DNA of 64,000 bases, from the NCBI RefSeq assembly GCF_018141545.1, contig NZ_CP064356.1, forward strand, positions 1,488,001 to 1,552,000, given 5' to 3'. Each line of letters starts with the position of its first letter. Position 1 is the stretch's first letter. This document shows positions 24,584 through 32,880 of this stretch, one piece after another. This DNA is from Miltoncostaea oceani. Lineage in GTDB: Bacteria > Actinomycetota > Thermoleophilia > Miltoncostaeales > Miltoncostaeaceae. The position numbers and the translations under genes are program-made. Below the pieces are notes generated by a model, which saw only the letters and a list, made by a program, of their open reading frames with translations, had not been told where the DNA came from and did no database searches.

Positions 24584-25198
24584 GTGTGGTCGCCCCGCGC
24601 ACGCGCCGAGCGGCGCCTGCGCGAGCGGGGACGCCCCGCGTGGGCGGAGGTGACGGCCGCCGAGCGGGTCGGGGACGGCCGGTGGCTCCTGCGCCTGCGG
24701 GTCGCCGACGGCGGCGCCGCGCCCTTCGCCGCGACGGCGGAGGTCGATGACGCCGACCCGGCGGGCCCGCCGGTGGGCGGCCGGGTGGAGGTGCTGCACG
24801 GACCGCGGCGCGGTGGCCGTGTCCTCGCGCTCGGCGCGCCGTCGCCCCCGGCGGCGCCCCGCGCGGAGCCCCTCGACCCGGGGCCCCCTCCGGACCTGGC
24901 GATGGTGCTGCGCGGGTTGACGCGCGCGCTGGGCGACGGGTCGCTGAAGGCGGGCCTGCCGGTCGTCGTGCAGGCCGACGACCCGGCCGCCCCGCCGTCG
25001 CCGCTGGCGGGCCTGTCGCTCGACGCGCTCGCCGCCCGGGCGGGGGACGACCCGGGTGCGGTGGTCGACGAGGCCACCCGCCGGGTGGGGGCGGGGGAGG
25101 CGACGATGGGCGACGTGCTGGCGGCCGCACGCCGGGCGGGACTGGGGCGGGCCGAGCTGGCGCGCCTGGTGAGGGCGGGGCGGCGGCCGGCTAGTTGA
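24584..25198 (+). CDS. Hypothetical protein with small beta N-domain
   Basis: A 204-residue protein. The first 80 residues (RGRPAWAEVTAAERV, WLLRLRVADG, GGRVEVLHGPRRGGRVLAL) form a beta-rich region like the DUF3592/SHOCT-associated domains that process cell-size-independent small ligands; a Pro-rich linker and a short helical C-terminus (ARRAGLGRAELARLVRAGRR, SHOCT-like) follow. Assignment is tentative. It follows mqnE after 6 bases and its stop overlaps the convergent ABC permease gene. Confidence 0.55.
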   Translation: MWSPRARAERRLRERGRPAWAEVTAAERVGDGRWLLRLRVADGGAAPFAATAEVDDADPAGPPVGGRVEVLHGPRRGGRVLALGAPSPPAAPRAEPLDPGPPPDLAMVLRGLTRALGDGSLKAGLPVVVQADDPAAPPSPLAGLSLDALAARAGDDPGAVVDEATRRVGAGEATMGDVLAAARRAGLGRAELARLVRAGRRPAS

Positions 25199-26006
25199 CG
25201 GGGCGCCGGCGCAGGCCGGTGACGCAGACGAGCGCGAGCAGGACGCACCAGGCGAGTGTCCAGACGACGGTGTCCCACTCCGCCGCGGGCACGATGACGG
25301 TGTTCTGGTTGATCTCGACCCGGGGGGCGGCGGGGCCCGCGACGTCGCGGAACTGCATGTCGGCGATCATCGGCGAGGTCACCGCGCGCGGCGAGATCCA
25401 GTAGAGGAACGAGACGCCGGCGTCGGCGGTGCCGATCAGCCCCTGATCGGCGGCGGCCTTCAGGTTGACGGCCGCCTGGGCGACGACGTAGACCGACGCG
25501 CCGAACACGCCCGCCGCGGCGGGGGCGACGATCGCGCTCGCGGCGGCGCAGGCGAGGAGGGCGAGGACGAGCCCCTCCCCGACCGCGAGTGCGTGGACCG
25601 CGAGGGGCCCGTCGAGGCCGAGCCCGAGCGCGAGGGCGCCGGCCTGGACGATGACGGTCCACGCGGCGAGTGCGCCGACGAGGATCACGAGGCGCGCGCC
25701 GACGGCGCCGGCGATGACCTGCGGGCGCGAGGCGCCCCCGCCGAGGAGCATCCCGAAGTGGCCGCCCGTGGCGTCGCGGTTGAGGGCGGCGCTGCCGAGG
25801 GCGATCGCCAGCGCGAGGCCGCCGAGGAGGAGCAGGGAGGCGGTGCCGCGGCGCAGGGCGTCCTCGCGGGCGAGGCCCTCGTGGGTGGCGGCGACGACGA
25901 CGGCGACGACGGCGAGCGCCGCGCCGGCGGCGACGCCGACCTGCACCCAGGGGCGGCGGGCGACGCGACGGGCCTCGAGCGTGACGAGGGTCAGGAGCCA
26001 GCTCAC
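25191..26006 (-). CDS. ABC transporter permease
   Basis: A 271-residue protein with six hydrophobic segments (about 20-40, 58-78, 95-125, 135-160, 165-190, 240-262) and a large extracytoplasmic loop between the last two (GLIGTADAGVSFLYWISPR onward). This is the ABC-2-type permease layout. It overlaps the ATP-binding subunit gene by 4 bases. Substrate unknown; such two-gene systems usually export lipids, drugs or peptides. Confidence 0.78.
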   Translation of the reverse strand: MSWLLTLVTLEARRVARRPWVQVGVAAGAALAVVAVVVAATHEGLAREDALRRGTASLLLLGGLALAIALGSAALNRDATGGHFGMLLGGGASRPQVIAGAVGARLVILVGALAAWTVIVQAGALALGLGLDGPLAVHALAVGEGLVLALLACAAASAIVAPAAAGVFGASVYVVAQAAVNLKAAADQGLIGTADAGVSFLYWISPRAVTSPMIADMQFRDVAGPAAPRVEINQNTVIVPAAEWDTVVWTLAWCVLLALVCVTGLRRRPVN

Positions 26007-26629
26007 CGGGTGACCCCGTCCTGGAGCGCCATGCGGCGGCCGAGGGCCGGGGCGAGGCCGCCGGGGCGCCCGGCGGCGGCGAGCACCGCCGCGCCGCGGG
26101 CGCGGGCGGCGGCGATCTCGCGGAGCGTGTCGCCGAGGACCCAGGGATCGTCGAGCACGACGAGGTCGGGGTCGCCGGCGATGGCGAGGGCGAGCGACAG
26201 GCGCCGCCAGCCCTCGGCGTCGAGCCGGCCGGTGCGCCAGTCGGCGACGTACCCGAGCCCGGCGCGGTCGAGGGCGTCGGAGGTCGCGCCGGCCGTCGGC
26301 GCCGCCGAGCGGAGCGCCAGCACCTCGCGCACCGCCTCGGACACCCGCAGGCCGGACGCGAAGCCGTCGCCCTGTGGTCCGTAGCCGATGCGGCGGCGGG
26401 CGCGGGCGTCGCCGACCGCGACGCCGAAGAGGGTCGCGCTGCCGCGGTGCTCGACCAGGCCGAGCAGCCCCCGCAGCAGGCTCGTCTTGCCCGCGCCGGG
26501 GGAGCCGGTCAGGAGCAGCCCCTCGCCGGGGCCGAGGAGCAGCGACACGCCCCGCACGGCCGGCTCGGGGCCGCCGTGGTAGCGCACCTCCATGTCCTCG
26601 GCCGCCACCACGGCCCGTGACTCGCTCAC
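26003..26629 (-). CDS. ABC transporter ATP-binding protein with degenerate signature
   Basis: A 208-residue nucleotide-binding subunit. Walker A is GSPGAGKTSLL and the Q-loop GYGPQGDG. The signature LSGGQ is replaced by DAEGWRRLS, and Walker B reads DLVVLDDP, with aspartate where the catalytic glutamate normally sits. The H-loop histidine is not obvious at the end (VLAAAGRPG). It may bind ATP but hydrolyse it poorly. GTG start; overlaps the phosphohexomutase gene upstream and the permease downstream. Confidence 0.75.
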   Translation of the reverse strand: MSESRAVVAAEDMEVRYHGGPEPAVRGVSLLLGPGEGLLLTGSPGAGKTSLLRGLLGLVEHRGSATLFGVAVGDARARRRIGYGPQGDGFASGLRVSEAVREVLALRSAAPTAGATSDALDRAGLGYVADWRTGRLDAEGWRRLSLALAIAGDPDLVVLDDPWVLGDTLREIAAARARGAAVLAAAGRPGGLAPALGRRMALQDGVTR

Positions 26630-27975
26630 GCGGTGCGGATCACCTCGAGCACCTCGTCGCGGCGGCGCTCCATGTCGTCCTCCGACACCAGCGACTCCAG
26701 GTTGAGGCGCAGGAGGGGCTCGGTGTTGGACGAGCGGACGTTGAAGTGCCAGTCGTCGTAGGCGACGGACAGGCCGTCGATCTCGGTCTGGCGGCCGTCG
26801 GAGTAGCGGGCGCGGATGCGCTCGATCGCGGCGGGCGCGTCATCGACGGTCGAGTTGATCTCGCCGGAGATGTGGTACCGCTCGCGGAACTCGGCGATCA
26901 TCTCCGACAGCGGCCGCCCGGTGACGGCGACCATCTCCATCACCAGCAGCGCCGGGATGAGGCCGCTGTCGGCGAACGAGAAGTCCTTGAAGTAGTAGTG
27001 GCCGCTGACCTCTCCGGCGAAGACCGCGTCGATCTCGCGCATGCGCCGCTTGATGAAGGCGTGGCCGACCCGGAACATGTCGGGGGTGCCGCCCGCGGCG
27101 GTGATGGCGTCGGGGACGGCCCGCGACGCGCGCAGGTCGTAGACGACGGGGGCCGGGCCGGTCCGCGCCAGCAGGTGGCGGGCGAGGAGGGCGGTGAGGA
27201 AGTCGCCGGCCACGAACTCGCCGGCGTCGTCGATGAAGAAGCAGCGGTCGGCGTCGCCGTCGAAGGCGATGCCGAGGTCGGCCTTCTCCTTGAGCACCTT
27301 CGCCATGATGAACTCGCGGTTCTCGGGGAGCAGCGGGTTCGGCTCGTGGTTCGGGAACGTCCCGTCCAGCTCGAGGAAGAACGGCACGGCGTCGATGTCG
27401 AGGCGCGCGATGACCGGCGGCAGGTAGAGGCCGGACATGCCGTTCGCGGCGTCGAGGACGACGCGCAGGCCGCGGATCGCGGACGGGTCGACGAACGTCA
27501 GGCACTTCTCGACGAAGCGGTCGAGCAGGCCCTCCTCGCGGGAGCGCGTGCCGGGGGTCGCGGCGGTCGGCGGGCCGGCGGCGGCGACGCGCCCGACCTC
27601 GCCGATGCCGGCGTCGCCGGAGAGGGGCAGCGCGCCGGCGGTGACCATCTTCACGCCGGTGTACTGCGGCGGGTTGTGGCTCGCGGTGATGACGGCGCCG
27701 CCGTCGAAACCGCCCTCGGCGACCGCGAAGTAGAGCATCTCGGTGGCGCAGAGCCCGAGCTCGACCACGTCGGCGCCCGCGGCGATCGCGCCCTCGGTGA
27801 AGGCGGCGGCGACGGAGGGGGAGGACAGCCGGGTGTCGTGGCCGACGGCGACGCGCCGGGCGCCGGTCACCGCGACGAACGCGGCGCCGATGCGCTCCGC
27901 GCCCTCCTCGTCGAGCTCGCCGGGGTAGAGGCCGCGGACGTCGTAGGCCTTGAAGACCGCCGGGTCCATGGTCAT
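26626..27975 (-). CDS. Phosphomannomutase / phosphoglucomutase
   Basis: A 449-residue alpha-D-phosphohexomutase. All four domain motifs are present: catalytic serine in TASHNPP, Mg-binding DGDADRC, sugar-binding GEVSGH and phosphate-binding RSSNTEP. It interconverts 1- and 6-phosphates of glucose or mannose, feeding nucleotide-sugar and cell-envelope synthesis. The ATG at 27975 overlaps the HIT-protein stop (ATGA). Which hexose is preferred cannot be told; bifunctional enzymes are common in actinobacteria. Confidence 0.92.
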   Translation of the reverse strand: MTMDPAVFKAYDVRGLYPGELDEEGAERIGAAFVAVTGARRVAVGHDTRLSSPSVAAAFTEGAIAAGADVVELGLCATEMLYFAVAEGGFDGGAVITASHNPPQYTGVKMVTAGALPLSGDAGIGEVGRVAAAGPPTAATPGTRSREEGLLDRFVEKCLTFVDPSAIRGLRVVLDAANGMSGLYLPPVIARLDIDAVPFFLELDGTFPNHEPNPLLPENREFIMAKVLKEKADLGIAFDGDADRCFFIDDAGEFVAGDFLTALLARHLLARTGPAPVVYDLRASRAVPDAITAAGGTPDMFRVGHAFIKRRMREIDAVFAGEVSGHYYFKDFSFADSGLIPALLVMEMVAVTGRPLSEMIAEFRERYHISGEINSTVDDAPAAIERIRARYSDGRQTEIDGLSVAYDDWHFNVRSSNTEPLLRLNLESLVSEDDMERRRDEVLEVIRTA

Positions 27976-28457
27976 GACGCGAACCCGGGGCGCAGGAGGG
28001 CGTAGGTCTCGTCGAGGTGCTGCGGCATCACGCGTACGTCTCCCAGGGCCGGCATGAAGTTGGTGTCGCCCACCCAGCGCGGCACCAGGTGCATGTGGAC
28101 GTGGTCGGCGATCCCGGCCCCGGCCGCGCGCCCCTGGTTCACGCCGATGTTGAAGCCCTGGGGCCTCATCCGCTCCTCGACGACCGCCTGTGCGCGCTGG
28201 ATCAGGACCATGATCTCCGTGAGGGTGGCCTCGTCGAGGAGGCGCACCGAGTCCACGTGCGCGTAGGGGACCACCATCAGATGCCCGTTGTTGTACGGGT
28301 AGAGGTTCATGATCACGAACGCGCGGGCGCCACGGTACAGGATGTACGTGCGCTCATCGTCGTCGCGGGCGGGCAGGTCGCAGAAGACGCAGGCCGGCCC
28401 CTCGAAGCCGTGTTCCTTCTCGGCCGCGATGTAGGCCATGCGCCACGGCGACCACAT
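27972..28457 (-). CDS. HIT-family hydrolase/phosphorylase (Ap4A phosphorylase-like)
   Basis: A 161-residue histidine-triad protein. The triad is HVHMHLVPRW near residue 120, preceded by NIGVNQGRAAGAGIADH. The N-terminus MWSPWRMAYI and CVFCDLP match the actinobacterial Ap4A-phosphorylase subgroup (Rv2613c type) that cleaves diadenosine tetraphosphate. The ATG at 28457 gives exactly that N-terminus. Overlaps the phosphohexomutase start by 4 bases. Confidence 0.9.
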   Translation of the reverse strand: MWSPWRMAYIAAEKEHGFEGPACVFCDLPARDDDERTYILYRGARAFVIMNLYPYNNGHLMVVPYAHVDSVRLLDEATLTEIMVLIQRAQAVVEERMRPQGFNIGVNQGRAAGAGIADHVHMHLVPRWVGDTNFMPALGDVRVMPQHLDETYALLRPGFAS

Positions 28458-28489
28458 GATGTCGGGCCCCCGGTCCGGGGGTGGGCCGC

Positions 28490-29494
28490 CTACAGCCACC
28501 GCTTGTGCCGGAACCAGAGGATCAGGCCGGCGGCCACGACGACCATCAGCAGGAGCGGCGCCACGAGGGACAGCGCGCCGTCCTCGCTGAAGGGGAGGAC
28601 CTCCACGTTCATGCCGTAGATGCTCGCGATCAGCGTCATGGGCAGCAGGATCGCGGACATGATCGTGAGGTAGCGCAGGATGTCGTTGAGGCGGTGGGTG
28701 ATGACCGTCTCGTTGGTGGCCTCGAGCGCCTCGGCCACCTCCTTGTAGTTCTCCAGCAGGTCCCAGATGCGCTCGCTCTTGTCGACGATGTCGTCGAAGT
28801 AGATCTCGAGGTCCTGGGGGGCGTAGCGCTGGTTGCTGCGCTCCAGCAGCCGCAGCGTGGACCGCTGGGGCTTCACGATCTTGCGGTAGTTGATGATCTC
28901 CTGCTTGATGTTCGAGATGTCGCGGACGAGGTCCTCGCTCTCGCCCTCGAACAGCTCGTCCTCGATCGAGTCGAGCTTGAACCCGATCTTGTCGAGGATC
29001 GGGAAGCAGTAGTCGTACATCGTGTCGACGATCTCGTAGAGCAGGTAGCCGGAGCCCTTGCTCATGTACTGCTCGCGGGCGTCCTCGCTGCGCTCGCAGC
29101 GGGACCACAGCGCGCTGAGCGGCTTGAGCGGCTCGTTCGGGAGCGTGATGACGAGGTCCTCGGCCACGAAGACGTTCAGCTCCGCCGCCTGCAGCCGTCC
29201 CGTGCGCTTGTCGAAGCGCGGGAAGTGCAGGACGATGAACAGGTACTCGGCGTACTCGTCGATCTTGGCGCGCTGGCGCCGCCGCGAGAGGACGTCCTCG
29301 AGGTCGAGGGGGTGGAACTCGTGGTGCTCCGCGAGCCACGCCGTCTCGATCTCGGTCGGCGCCTCGATGTTCAGCCAGGTGAGCCCGTGGCTCTCGAGGC
29401 GCTGGACGTCCGGCCGGGCGCGGCCGTCACCGGAGTCCCCGACGGGGACCGGCCGGCCCGTCTGGCCTCGGCGGATCTTCGGAAGGTTCGCCAT
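28490..29494 (-). CDS. corA: Magnesium/cobalt transporter CorA
   Basis: A 334-residue protein with a long cytoplasmic alpha/beta N-terminal domain rich in Asp/Glu, an extended stalk helix (about 200-275) and two C-terminal membrane helices. The first ends with the CorA signature YGMN (IASIYGMNVEV), the pore-entry selectivity motif, and the protein ends with the basic WFRHKRWL sphincter-side tail. CorA forms pentameric Mg channels. ATG at 29494 gives MANLPKIRRG; an upstream frame to 29578 is Pro/Arg rich. Confidence 0.94.
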   Translation of the reverse strand: MANLPKIRRGQTGRPVPVGDSGDGRARPDVQRLESHGLTWLNIEAPTEIETAWLAEHHEFHPLDLEDVLSRRRQRAKIDEYAEYLFIVLHFPRFDKRTGRLQAAELNVFVAEDLVITLPNEPLKPLSALWSRCERSEDAREQYMSKGSGYLLYEIVDTMYDYCFPILDKIGFKLDSIEDELFEGESEDLVRDISNIKQEIINYRKIVKPQRSTLRLLERSNQRYAPQDLEIYFDDIVDKSERIWDLLENYKEVAEALEATNETVITHRLNDILRYLTIMSAILLPMTLIASIYGMNVEVLPFSEDGALSLVAPLLLMVVVAAGLILWFRHKRWL

Positions 29495-29608
29495 CGTCCG
29501 CCCGCGCGGTGGTGGTCTCGATGGGTGGGATCGACGGCACGGGCGGATTCTGGCACACCGCGGCCCCCCGGCCGTCACCGGCCGCCGGGCCGCCCGTCAC
29601 CGGGGCGT

Positions 29609-30097
29609 TCAGGAGCCGGGGCGCTGGCGGGTCGTCGGGACCACCATCGCGGCGACGGCGGCCTGCAGCTTGGCGGCGATCGCGTGCAGCTGGGCGCGTT
29701 CGGCGTCGCTGAGGACCGACGACATGATGCGCTCCTCGAGGGCGGCGACGTGGGCGCCGAGCAGCCGCGCGGTCTCGAGGCCGAGGGGCGTCGCGCTGAT
29801 GAGCCGGCGGCGGCCGTCGTGGGGGTGGGGCGCCCGGGAGATCATCTCCCGCGCCGCGAGCTGGTCGAGCACCATCGTCACGTGGTTCGACCCCATGGTG
29901 AGGAGGCGGGCGAGCTGCCAGGGCTCGAGGGGGTCGGGGGCGTGGGCCGCGAGGGTGGCGAGCACCCGGTACTGGACGAGCGTGATGTTCCCCTGGCGGC
30001 GGGCGAGGCGGTCGAAGACGCCCTCGAGGTCCGAGCCGAGGGCGATCAGCCGGCCGGAGGCGTCGTCGCGTCCGTCCGGGGTGGCGGCCGTGTCCAT
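29609..30097 (-). CDS. MarR-family transcriptional regulator
   Basis: A 162-residue MarR protein. Helix-turn-helix and wing are visible in LEPWQLARLLTMGSNHVTMV, LDQLAAREMISR and the wing DGRRRLISATPLG; a C-terminal dimerisation helix follows. It is divergent from a zinc-dependent dehydrogenase with 62 bases between starts that contain an 11-spaced 6-bp inverted repeat, so it probably represses itself and the dehydrogenase. The ATG at 30097 lies exactly 6 bases after TACACT. Confidence 0.88.
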   Translation of the reverse strand: MDTAATPDGRDDASGRLIALGSDLEGVFDRLARRQGNITLVQYRVLATLAAHAPDPLEPWQLARLLTMGSNHVTMVLDQLAAREMISRAPHPHDGRRRLISATPLGLETARLLGAHVAALEERIMSSVLSDAERAQLHAIAAKLQAAVAAMVVPTTRQRPGS

Positions 30098-30103
30098 GGC
30101 CCG

Positions 30104-30109
30104 AGTGTA
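30104..30109 (-). promoter_or_regulatory. Putative -10 box, leaderless marR-type gene
   Basis: Minus-strand TACACT ends exactly 6 bases before the ATG at 30097; the operator lies just upstream where -35 contacts would be. Confidence 0.5.
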
Positions 30110-30115
30110 CGATGA

Positions 30116-30138
30116 CTCACAGATCACTCATGTGTGAG
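30116..30138. promoter_or_regulatory. Candidate MarR operator
   Basis: CTCACA at 30116-30121 and TGTGAG at 30133-30138 are exact inverted copies 11 bases apart, in the middle of the divergent gap. Size and position fit a MarR dimer site controlling both genes. Confidence 0.5.
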
Positions 30139-30159
30139 CAATCGAGCTGGAGGTGCCGG

Positions 30160-31239
30160 ATGAGGTCCGCCCGTTACCACGGACTGCAGGACGTCCGCGT
30201 CGAGACGATCCCCGAGCCGACGATCCTGAAGGGCAGCGACGCGCTGGTGCGCGTCACGAAGGCCGGCATCTGCGGCTCGGACCTGCACTTCTTCAACAAC
30301 GGCCCGGATCTCGGCATGGTCGCCGGCACCCGCCTCGGCCACGAGTTCGTCGGTGTGGTGGAGGCCGTCGGCGGCGACGTGAGGAACCTGAAGGTGGGGG
30401 ACCGCGTCGTCGCCCCGTTCGTGTTCTCGGACGGCTCGTGCTTCTACTGCAGCGACGGCGTCCACAGCTCGTGCACGTCGGGTGGGATCTTCGGCAGCCC
30501 CTTCTGGGGTGAGCACGCCGGCGGGGAGGTCGAGGGCGGCCAGTCGGAGTTCGTGCGCGTTCCGGAGGCGGACGGCACCCTCGTCGTCATCCCGGGCGCG
30601 CTGGCGGCGGCGGAGCACGACACGGCGGTGCTGCCGCTCGGCGACGTGTTCGCCACCGGCTACCACGGCGCGGTCCAGACGGGAGTGAAGGGCGGGGACA
30701 CCGTCGTCGTCATCGGTGACGGCGCGGTCGGCCTCTGCGCCGTCCAGGCCGCGGCGCTGAAGGGTGCGGAGAACGTCGTCCTCGTCGGCCACCACGCCGA
30801 CCGGGTGGCGATCGGGACGGCGAACGGCGCGACCCACTCCGCCGACGACAAGGCCGGCGACCCCGCCGCCCTCGTCGCGGAGCTCACCGAGGGCCGGGGC
30901 GCGGACGCCGTCATCGACTCGATCTCCGGTGACGCGTCGATCAAGCAGGCCCTGTCGCTCGTCCGCGACGGCGGCGCCGTGTCGATGCTCGGCATGTCGC
31001 ACTTCTTCCAGCCCGTCGAGCAGCCGATCTCGGCGGTCTTCATGCGGAACGTCAGCCTCCACCCGGGTGTCTGCCCGTCGCGGGCCTACATCCCGGAGCT
31101 GCTGACGGAGCTGGAGAAGGGGACCATCTCGCCCGGCGTCGTCTTCACCCACGACCTCCCGCTCGAGGAGGCCGTCCACGGCTTCGAGATCATGGACACC
31201 CGCGCCGAGGGCTCCATCAAGGTCGCCCTCACCCCGTAG
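30160..31239 (+). CDS. Zinc-dependent alcohol/polyol dehydrogenase (MDR family)
   Basis: A 359-residue medium-chain dehydrogenase. Catalytic zinc ligands are Cys in KAGICGSDLH and His-Glu in LGHEFVGVVE; the structural-zinc lobe is only partly conserved (GSCFYCSDGVHSSC, three cysteines visible); the NAD(P) Rossmann fold is VVVIGDGAVGLCAVQAA. It oxidises an alcohol or polyol; substrate unknown. ATG at 30160 has GGAGG eight bases upstream. Divergent MarR gene and shared operator suggest induction by a small phenolic or aldehyde-type ligand (inference). Confidence 0.9.
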   Translation: MRSARYHGLQDVRVETIPEPTILKGSDALVRVTKAGICGSDLHFFNNGPDLGMVAGTRLGHEFVGVVEAVGGDVRNLKVGDRVVAPFVFSDGSCFYCSDGVHSSCTSGGIFGSPFWGEHAGGEVEGGQSEFVRVPEADGTLVVIPGALAAAEHDTAVLPLGDVFATGYHGAVQTGVKGGDTVVVIGDGAVGLCAVQAAALKGAENVVLVGHHADRVAIGTANGATHSADDKAGDPAALVAELTEGRGADAVIDSISGDASIKQALSLVRDGGAVSMLGMSHFFQPVEQPISAVFMRNVSLHPGVCPSRAYIPELLTELEKGTISPGVVFTHDLPLEEAVHGFEIMDTRAEGSIKVALTP

Positions 31240-31292
31240 GACCCGCCCGCCCCGGTGCCCGCGACGGCGGGCGCCGGGGCCCGTGGTGCCGG

Positions 31293-31955
31293 GGTCCATT
31301 CGGCCGCGACCGCGAGGTCCATTTGGCCGCGGCCGCGGGGTCCACGTGGCCGGCGACGGTCCATCCGGCCGCGGCCCCAGCTCCAATCGCACTCCGGGAA
31401 ACGGCCACTTGGCCGCGACCGCGAGGTCCACTTGGCCGTGGCCGCGGGGTCCACTTGGCCAGCGACGGTCCATCCGGCCGCGACCGCGAGGTCCACTTGG
31501 CCGTGGCCGCGGGGTCCACTTGGCCGGCGACGGTCCATCCGGCCGAGGCCCCAGCTTTGAGTGCACTCCGGGAAACGGCCACTTGGCCACGACCGCGAGG
31601 TCCATTTGGCCGACGACCCGAGGTCCATTCGGCCGTGACCGCGAGGTCCACTTGGCCGGCGCCCGGGGTCCACTTGGCCGGCGCCCGAGGTTCACTTGGC
31701 CGGCGACGGTCCATTCGGCCGAGGCCCCAGCTCCAATCGCACTCCGGCAAACGGCCACTTGGCCGTGGCCGCGGGGTCCACTTGGCCGGCGACGGTCCAT
31801 CCGGCCGAGGCCCCAGCTTTGAGTGCACTCCGAGAAACGGCCACTTGGCCGGACCCGCGAGGTCCACTTGGCCGGAGAGGTCAGCGCATCCCGGCGTCCC
31901 TGCGGGGTTCGGACGTGGACGGCCACGTGGCCGCTCCACCGAGGTCCAATCGGCC
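31293..31955. repeat. Higher-order array of about 25 degenerate 19-23 bp repeats
   Basis: The 840-base gap between the dehydrogenase and the response regulator (31240-32079) holds no believable gene. From 31293 to 31955 it consists of about 25 units with core GGTCCANTTGGCC or GGTCCATCCGGCC, followed by a 6-10 base tail (CGACCGCGA, GTGGCCGCGG or GGCGAC). Four units read GGCCACTTGGCC and one GGCCACGTGGCC, a perfect 12-bp palindrome. Longer spacer blocks beginning CCCCAGCT occur at 31375, 31549, 31725 and 31811 and alternate between two versions. Units of 22-23 bases are not multiples of three, and translation rotates the same peptide fragments (AKWT, QVD, PSG) through all frames, so it is not protein-coding. 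Confidence 0.85.
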
Positions 31956-32002
31956 GGACCGTCCGAGGAGGGGCCGGGGCGCAACGCCGCCGGAACGAGC
32001 AA

Positions 32003-32022
32003 CGCCCCCGGCGAGGGGGGCG
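32003..32022. terminator. GC hairpin before convergent response-regulator gene
   Basis: Stem CGCCCCC at 32003-32009 with GGGGGCG at 32016-32022, loop 6 bases. A second similar hairpin lies at 32053-32068. The octamer GCAACGCC occurs three times around them (31981, 31999, 32050). No T-tract. They could terminate either convergent transcript. Confidence 0.35.
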
Positions 32023-32079
32023 CAGACGGGACCTGAGAGGACGACGCGGCAACGCCCCGGGGGGGGCGGCCACGGCGGG

Positions 32080-32778
32080 TTACTCGATCAGGCCGTTCCG
32101 GTAGGCGTACCGCGTCGCCTCGGTGCGGTTCCCCACGCCGAGCTTGCGGTAGATGTTCGAGAGGTGGAACTTGACCGTCTGCTCGGTCACGTAGAGCTTG
32201 CTCGCGATGTCGAGGTTCGACAGCCCCTCCGCGACGAGGCGGAGGATCGAGAGCTCGCGGTCCGTCAGGCCGCCGGGGTGGCCGGAGCCGGAGCCGGTGG
32301 GGGCGGAGCCGCCGTCACCGCCGCGACCGCGGGGGTGGTAGACGGTGCCCTCGACGACCTGCCGGATGGTGGAGGGCAGGTCGAGCGGGTTGATCGACTT
32401 CACGACGTAGCCGGAGGCGCCCTGGTGCAGCGCCTGGTCGATGTGCTCGGAGTCCTCGAACATCGACAGGATGATGATCTTGAGGTCCGGGTAGTCCTTG
32501 CGCAGCGCGGCGAGGGTGGTGAGGCCGTCGCCCTTCGGCATACGCAGGTCGAGGATCACGACGTCCGGCCGCACCCGCGGCACGAGGGTCAGCATCTCCT
32601 CGCCGCTCATCGCCTCGCCGACGACCTTGATGTCGGGGGCGGTCTCGAGCGCCCGCTTGATCCCGTCCAGCATCAGCCGGTGGTCGTCCGCGATGGCGAC
32701 CCGGAGCGGGGTGGTTGCGGGGGTGGTCGGGGGGTTCGACACGTCGGTTGTGGCCACGTTCCGTGTATCGGCGCTCAT
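32080..32778 (-). CDS. NarL/FixJ-type response regulator
   Basis: A 232-residue protein. REC domain with acidic pocket IADDH and phospho-acceptor Asp in VVILDLRMPKG, Thr/Ser and Lys switch residues in ILSMFED and VVKS; linker of Gly/Ser; C-terminal LuxR helix-turn-helix LTDRELSILRLVAEGLSN through KFHLSNIYRKLGV. It is a transcription factor activated by phosphorylation. The sensor kinase at 33490 is its likely partner (inference from proximity). It is preceded by a REC-only protein gene on the same strand. Confidence 0.93.
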   Translation of the reverse strand: MSADTRNVATTDVSNPPTTPATTPLRVAIADDHRLMLDGIKRALETAPDIKVVGEAMSGEEMLTLVPRVRPDVVILDLRMPKGDGLTTLAALRKDYPDLKIIILSMFEDSEHIDQALHQGASGYVVKSINPLDLPSTIRQVVEGTVYHPRGRGGDGGSAPTGSGSGHPGGLTDRELSILRLVAEGLSNLDIASKLYVTEQTVKFHLSNIYRKLGVGNRTEATRYAYRNGLIE

Positions 32779-32880
32779 GGCGGTCGCCTTGAGCGTGGTC
32801 GCGCCACACTAACGATTCCACCGGACCTCACCAACGTCCGTCACCGCCACGGGGTCGCGCGGGACCCCGCATCGTGAGGA

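Noticed and set aside
31293-31955. CRISPR array
   Set aside because: Units are contiguous and variable, with no constant repeat separated by unique equal-length spacers and no cas genes nearby.
30124-32073. Long open frames across the repeat array on both strands
   Set aside because: They persist because GC-rich repeats lack stops. Peptide fragments AKWT, QVD and PSG cycle through frames, which a real protein repeat would not do.
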